A DNA stretch of 23,487 nucleotides from Pyrodictium sp. (GTDB lineage Archaea; Thermoproteota; Thermoprotei_A; Sulfolobales; Pyrodictiaceae): the NCBI GenBank assembly GCA_015662475.1, contig DQUB01000128.1, positions 1 to 23,487 of the forward strand. Direction: 5' to 3'. The position numbers were made by a program, and so were the translations under genes. Below are positions 20,908 to 23,487 of this stretch, in pieces. The stretch's first letter is position 1; the number at the start of each line of letters is the position of its first letter. Below the pieces are notes generated by a model. It was not told the origin of the DNA. It made no database searches and saw only the letters and a list, made by a program, of their open reading frames with translations.

Positions 20908-21348
20908 ATGGTTAAACCTAGCAATATCGAGCTCCTCTACGACTATGATAAGCTGTTAGAGAGACTCTACCAGAAGCTACCAACAAGAGGAGCTAGAGCT
21001 TCAAGATTTGAGCTACCACGTTTAATTGTTGAGAGGGTTGGCAGTAAGACCATTATTAAGAACTTTAAACAGTTGTGTGATGTTATGAGGAGAGAGCCGA
21101 GGATTATCATGAGGTATCTCCTCAAAGAGCTTGGAGCTGCAGGAAACTTTGATGAAGATAGCGGTTCTCTCACGATAAACATTAGGGTTTCAGCGCAAAC
21201 TCTAAACACGCTATTACAAAGGTTTGTCAAGACATACGTTATATGTCCAACATGTGGTGCTCCAGACACAAGGTTGGAGAAACGCGATAGAGCTTGGATA
21301 CTAGTCTGTGAAGCTTGTGGTGCAGAACAGCCTGTACCACCATTCTAA
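20908..21348 (+). CDS. eif2b: Translation initiation factor aIF2 subunit beta
   Basis: Beta subunit of the heterotrimeric initiation factor that brings Met-tRNAi to the small ribosomal subunit. At 146 residues it has the short N-terminal helix that binds the gamma subunit (YDYDKLLERLYQKLP), the central alpha-beta domain (LPRLIVERVGSKTIIKNF), and a C-terminal zinc ribbon with CPTCG and CEACG. ATG 20908 follows a GGGGTAGAGAG stretch. It opens a plus-strand run of translation and ribosome-assembly genes (DUF424, nmd3, aIF1A, rio1). Confidence 0.96.
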   Translation: MVKPSNIELLYDYDKLLERLYQKLPTRGARASRFELPRLIVERVGSKTIIKNFKQLCDVMRREPRIIMRYLLKELGAAGNFDEDSGSLTINIRVSAQTLNTLLQRFVKTYVICPTCGAPDTRLEKRDRAWILVCEACGAEQPVPPF

Positions 21349-21436
21349 GCTTCTCAACCACTACAAAGTTTAGCCTATTAGGGGTAGTAGCCTTACCACT
21401 TCTAGCTAGAGGCTGTGTTTTGGGTGTGTAAAGGTT

Positions 21437-21766
21437 ATGGGTGGCGGAGAGCTTGTAGAACCTATGGTATACATGAAAGTCTATAATGTTAGGGGAGAGA
21501 AGCTAGTAGCTATCTGTGATGCTGAGCTTCTAGGCGTTAAACTTGTAGAGAAAGATGTTGTGTTACACGTAGATGAGAGGTTTTATGGTGGTGAACTTGT
21601 ACCTTTGAGTATAGCGATAAGAGAAGCTTCAACAGCAACAATATTAAACCTCGTTGGCGAGAATACCGTGCAAGCAGCAATTAAAGCTGGGCTAGTACAC
21701 CCTCAAGCTGTTCTTCGTGTTGCTGGAGTGCCACATGCGCAGACCATAAGATTTGTTAGCCAGTAG
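21437..21766 (+). CDS. DUF424 protein (COG2412)
   Basis: 109 residues of the archaeal DUF424 family; function unknown. The signature pattern is VYNVRGEKLVAICDAELLG, VDERFYGGELV, and GENTVQAAIKAGLVHPQAVLRVAGVPHAQTI at the C-terminus. ATG 21437 and ATG 21464 are both possible; GGTGTG lies upstream of the first. The stop (TAG 21764-21766) is 13 bp before the nmd3 ATG, whose ribosome binding site overlaps it, so these two are an operon. Its place between aIF2-beta and nmd3 suggests a translation-linked role by context only. Confidence 0.88.
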   Translation: MGGGELVEPMVYMKVYNVRGEKLVAICDAELLGVKLVEKDVVLHVDERFYGGELVPLSIAIREASTATILNLVGENTVQAAIKAGLVHPQAVLRVAGVPHAQTIRFVSQ

Positions 21767-21779
21767 GTGGTTTGTAGAA

Positions 21780-22859
21780 ATGCGACAGTGTATTCGGTGT
21801 GGCAAAGAGGTAGACGTTCTGGTTGATGGTAGAGTTTGTATCAACTGCTACTTGGAGCTTTACGGGTTTGGCAGTGTACCGCAGAGCTTAAGAATTGTAG
21901 TGTGTCCACGTTGTGGCTCCTACTTCTATCAAGGTCGTTGGATGCCTGCAGCTGGCGATATTGGCGAAGTTGCTAGGCTTATGTTGATGGCGCGTTTTAA
22001 GCCTACAGAACACGTTGACTACTATAGTGTTGATGGCGTGGAGATAGTATCCGATCCCTATAAAGGCACATTCCTTGTTGCACATGTTAGGGGCAAGTTT
22101 AAGGGTGTTAGTGGCGAGTATAGAAGAGACTATGTTGTCCAATTGTTTGTGGAGAAGAAGCTCTGCCCCCTCTGCTTCCAACGGGCAGCTGGCAGTTTCA
22201 ATGCGGTTATCCAGTTGAGAGGCTATGATGGTAGGTTGAGTGAAGAGCAGAGAGAAGCTCTCGAAAAACTTCTCGAAAAACTTCCTGAAGATGTTAAGGA
22301 GGCTATAGTGGAGATAGAGGAGGTTCGTGAAGGTATAAACTTGAAACTTTCGGATCAGAGTGTTGCTAGAGCGTTAGCGGCGAAAATCAGAGCTGCTTTT
22401 GGAGCTAAGGTCATAGAGAGTTTCAAGCTGGTTGGTAGGAGAAGCGATGGTAAGAGATTGGGGAGACTCACCATCTCTGTTAGACTCCCCTTCTTCCATC
22501 CTGGAAGCATAGCATGTTACAAGGATACACCGATAGTTGTGGAGGAGATAGGTAGAGGGTATGTCTACTACCGCGTGCTAGGTTCATCGAGAAAGCATAG
22601 ACTTAATGTAGATGATGCGTGGAAGCTAATTAAACCTCTAAAGTTTGACGAGATACACACTGTTGAGGTTGTTGTTGAAACACCGTCAGAAATCCACATC
22701 CAACTTCTAGACAGGAATTACGAGTATGTTGAGCTGAGCAAACGTCATGTGATTATAGAGGGTACTGTGAGGCCAGGTGCAAAAGCTATTCTTGCAACGT
22801 ACAAGGGTAAGACATACCTGCTAGGTTACGAGTATGTAGACGCTATATTGGAAGGCTAG
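21780..22859 (+). CDS. nmd3: Nmd3-family large-subunit biogenesis protein
   Basis: Archaeal homologue of eukaryotic Nmd3, which binds the late 60S particle; the archaeal role in 50S maturation is inferred. 360 residues. The N-terminal zinc-binding part has CIRCG, CINCY, then CPRCG and later CPLCF, the four CxxC pairs of the family. The rest (AVIQLRGYDGRLSEEQREAL and a C-terminal beta-rich domain) fits Nmd3. ATG 21780 is chosen with GGTGG at 21766-21770; TTG 21753 would overlap DUF424. The CTCGAAAAACTT run repeated at 22260-22283 encodes a plain helix (LEKLLEKLPED). Confidence 0.92.
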   Translation: MRQCIRCGKEVDVLVDGRVCINCYLELYGFGSVPQSLRIVVCPRCGSYFYQGRWMPAAGDIGEVARLMLMARFKPTEHVDYYSVDGVEIVSDPYKGTFLVAHVRGKFKGVSGEYRRDYVVQLFVEKKLCPLCFQRAAGSFNAVIQLRGYDGRLSEEQREALEKLLEKLPEDVKEAIVEIEEVREGINLKLSDQSVARALAAKIRAAFGAKVIESFKLVGRRSDGKRLGRLTISVRLPFFHPGSIACYKDTPIVVEEIGRGYVYYRVLGSSRKHRLNVDDAWKLIKPLKFDEIHTVEVVVETPSEIHIQLLDRNYEYVELSKRHVIIEGTVRPGAKAILATYKGKTYLLGYEYVDAILEG

Positions 22860-22925
22860 TTCTAGCCTACCAGAGTACTCTTAAGTGGGTTGTAGGGTAG
22901 GAAAAGGCCGGGTGTTGACCGGGTC

Positions 22926-23267
22926 ATGGTTGGGAAGAAGAGGCGTGAGGAGGAAGAGAGGCCTAAAGAACCTCCATTACCTAGTGAGGAGGAAGGTACA
23001 GTGCTCTGTATTGTTGAGAGACTCTTAGGTGCAGACCATCTTCTAGCTCGATGCGCTGATGGTGTTTCACGTAAAGTTCGTATTCCAGGTAGTATGAGGA
23101 GACGTGTTTGGATCAAAGAAGGCGATGTAATACTTGTAGCGCCTTGGGATTTCAAGCCAGATCGTGGCGATGTTGTGTATAGGTATGTTGGTGACGAAGT
23201 TAAAAAGTTGATGGAGAAAGGGCTTCTACCACAAGAACTTCGCGAGCTGATGGAGGAGCTAGCTTAG
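22926..23267 (+). CDS. eif1a: Translation initiation factor aIF1A
   Basis: 113-residue homologue of eIF1A and bacterial IF1, binding the A site of the small subunit during initiation. A basic, charged N-terminal tail (KKRREEEERPKE) precedes the OB fold: EGTVLCIVERLLGADHLLAR, RKVRIPGSMRRRVWIKEGD and VILVAPWDF, then a C-terminal helix. ATG 22926 is preceded by a GGGTG-containing leader. A CTCTTAAG TATA-like box near 22879-22886 could serve as promoter. Confidence 0.96.
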   Translation: MVGKKRREEEERPKEPPLPSEEEGTVLCIVERLLGADHLLARCADGVSRKVRIPGSMRRRVWIKEGDVILVAPWDFKPDRGDVVYRYVGDEVKKLMEKGLLPQELRELMEELA

Positions 23268-23373
23268 CCTAAAACTTGGCCCTCTTCCAACATCGATATA
23301 TTCTTTCATAGTTCTCTTCTTCTAGACGCCAAGCTTCTTCGCCCCTAGCTGGTAGAATGTTCTGGGGGGCAGG

Positions 23374-23487
23374 TTGCCAAAGTATAAGAGGTTTAAAGAC
23401 AAGGATATGTTTGAGACTGTTGAAGAGGTTTGGGATCGGCAAACGCTGCTAGCAGCGTATGAGGTTATGAGGAGGCTTCGAATAAAG
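23374..23487 (+). CDS. rio1: RIO1-family protein kinase, 5' end only
   Basis: The first 38 codons of a gene cut by the right edge. KDMFETVEEVWDRQTLLAAY followed by EVMRRLRIK matches the N-terminal region of archaeal Rio1 kinases, which act in late small-subunit maturation. The gene order aIF1A-rio1 is frequent in Archaea and supports the call. TTG 23374 is preceded by GGGGGG (23364-23369). The kinase catalytic motifs lie outside the window. The 106 bp before it hold no other gene that I can see. Confidence 0.75.
   Translation, partial: MPKYKRFKDKDMFETVEEVWDRQTLLAAYEVMRRLRIK

Noticed and set aside
1..23487. tRNA genes, rRNA genes and CRISPR arrays.
   Set aside because: Reading both strands I found no tRNA cloverleaf, no rRNA segment other than short guide complements, and no spaced direct repeats.

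Overview
The window reads as chromosomal DNA of a hyperthermophilic crenarchaeon (Thermoproteota; the style fits Desulfurococcales/Pyrodictiaceae, but I cannot name a genus). Grounds: archaeal or archaeal-type genes (aIF2-beta, aIF1A, Nmd3, Rio1, LSm, archaeal MAT, archaeal class I CCA-adding enzyme, Trm10, Trm5, COG2433), TATA boxes about 22-27 bp upstream of leaderless starts, GGTG/GAGGTGA-type ribosome binding sites, frequent TTG and GTG starts, and archaeal guide sRNAs. Coding density is very high. I see no integrase, transposase, CRISPR array or clear foreign island.

Layout. 1-2289 (minus): rnhB (cut by the left edge), a phosphatase-fold protein without the catalytic Cys, and an unknown protein. 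2427-6693 (plus): metallo-beta-lactamase-fold hydrolase, moaA, a HIT protein, the CCA-adding enzyme and a DUF123 GIY-YIG-like protein. 6698-9247: two unknown small proteins, an LSm protein and archaeal S-adenosylmethionine synthetase. 9244-11259 (minus): a large COG2433/DUF460 protein with an abnormal start. 11260-11821: an intergenic region holding a well-formed H/ACA guide RNA and a second structured element. 11822-15198: cupin, small membrane protein, DegT-type aminotransferase, a possible CARF-like protein and an exported four-cysteine protein. 15215-16541: trm10 behind a structured GC-rich leader and a 12-codon upstream ORF. 16555-20826 (minus): phosphoribosyltransferase, trm5, SWIM protein, rpiA and a tRNA methylthiotransferase. 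20908-23487 (plus): aIF2-beta, DUF424, nmd3, aIF1A and the start of rio1.

The most notable content is a set of guide RNAs at the edges of protein genes. Three box C/D sRNAs have near-canonical spacing (C, 11-12 nt, D', spacer, C', 12-13 nt, D). One (4755-4812) runs into the first codons of cca, so that box C' contains its start codon. One (16480-16533, minus) is antisense to the 3' end of trm10. One (18210-18271, minus) has box C over the stop codon of the SWIM gene and box D next to the trm5 promoter. The H/ACA RNA (about 11561-11637) has its own TATA box, an 8-bp lower stem followed directly by ACA, the usual pocket-to-ACA distance, and pocket arms complementary to GACCG-UC-GUGAGAC, which I recall as a conserved 23S rRNA segment near the peptidyl transferase centre.

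Functionally the window is rich in RNA maturation: protein tRNA modifiers (Trm10, Trm5, methylthiotransferase), CCA addition, the SAM synthetase that feeds methylation, guide RNAs for rRNA methylation and pseudouridylation, and ribosome biogenesis and initiation factors. rRNA target statements rest on remembered consensus sequences and were not checked by alignment.
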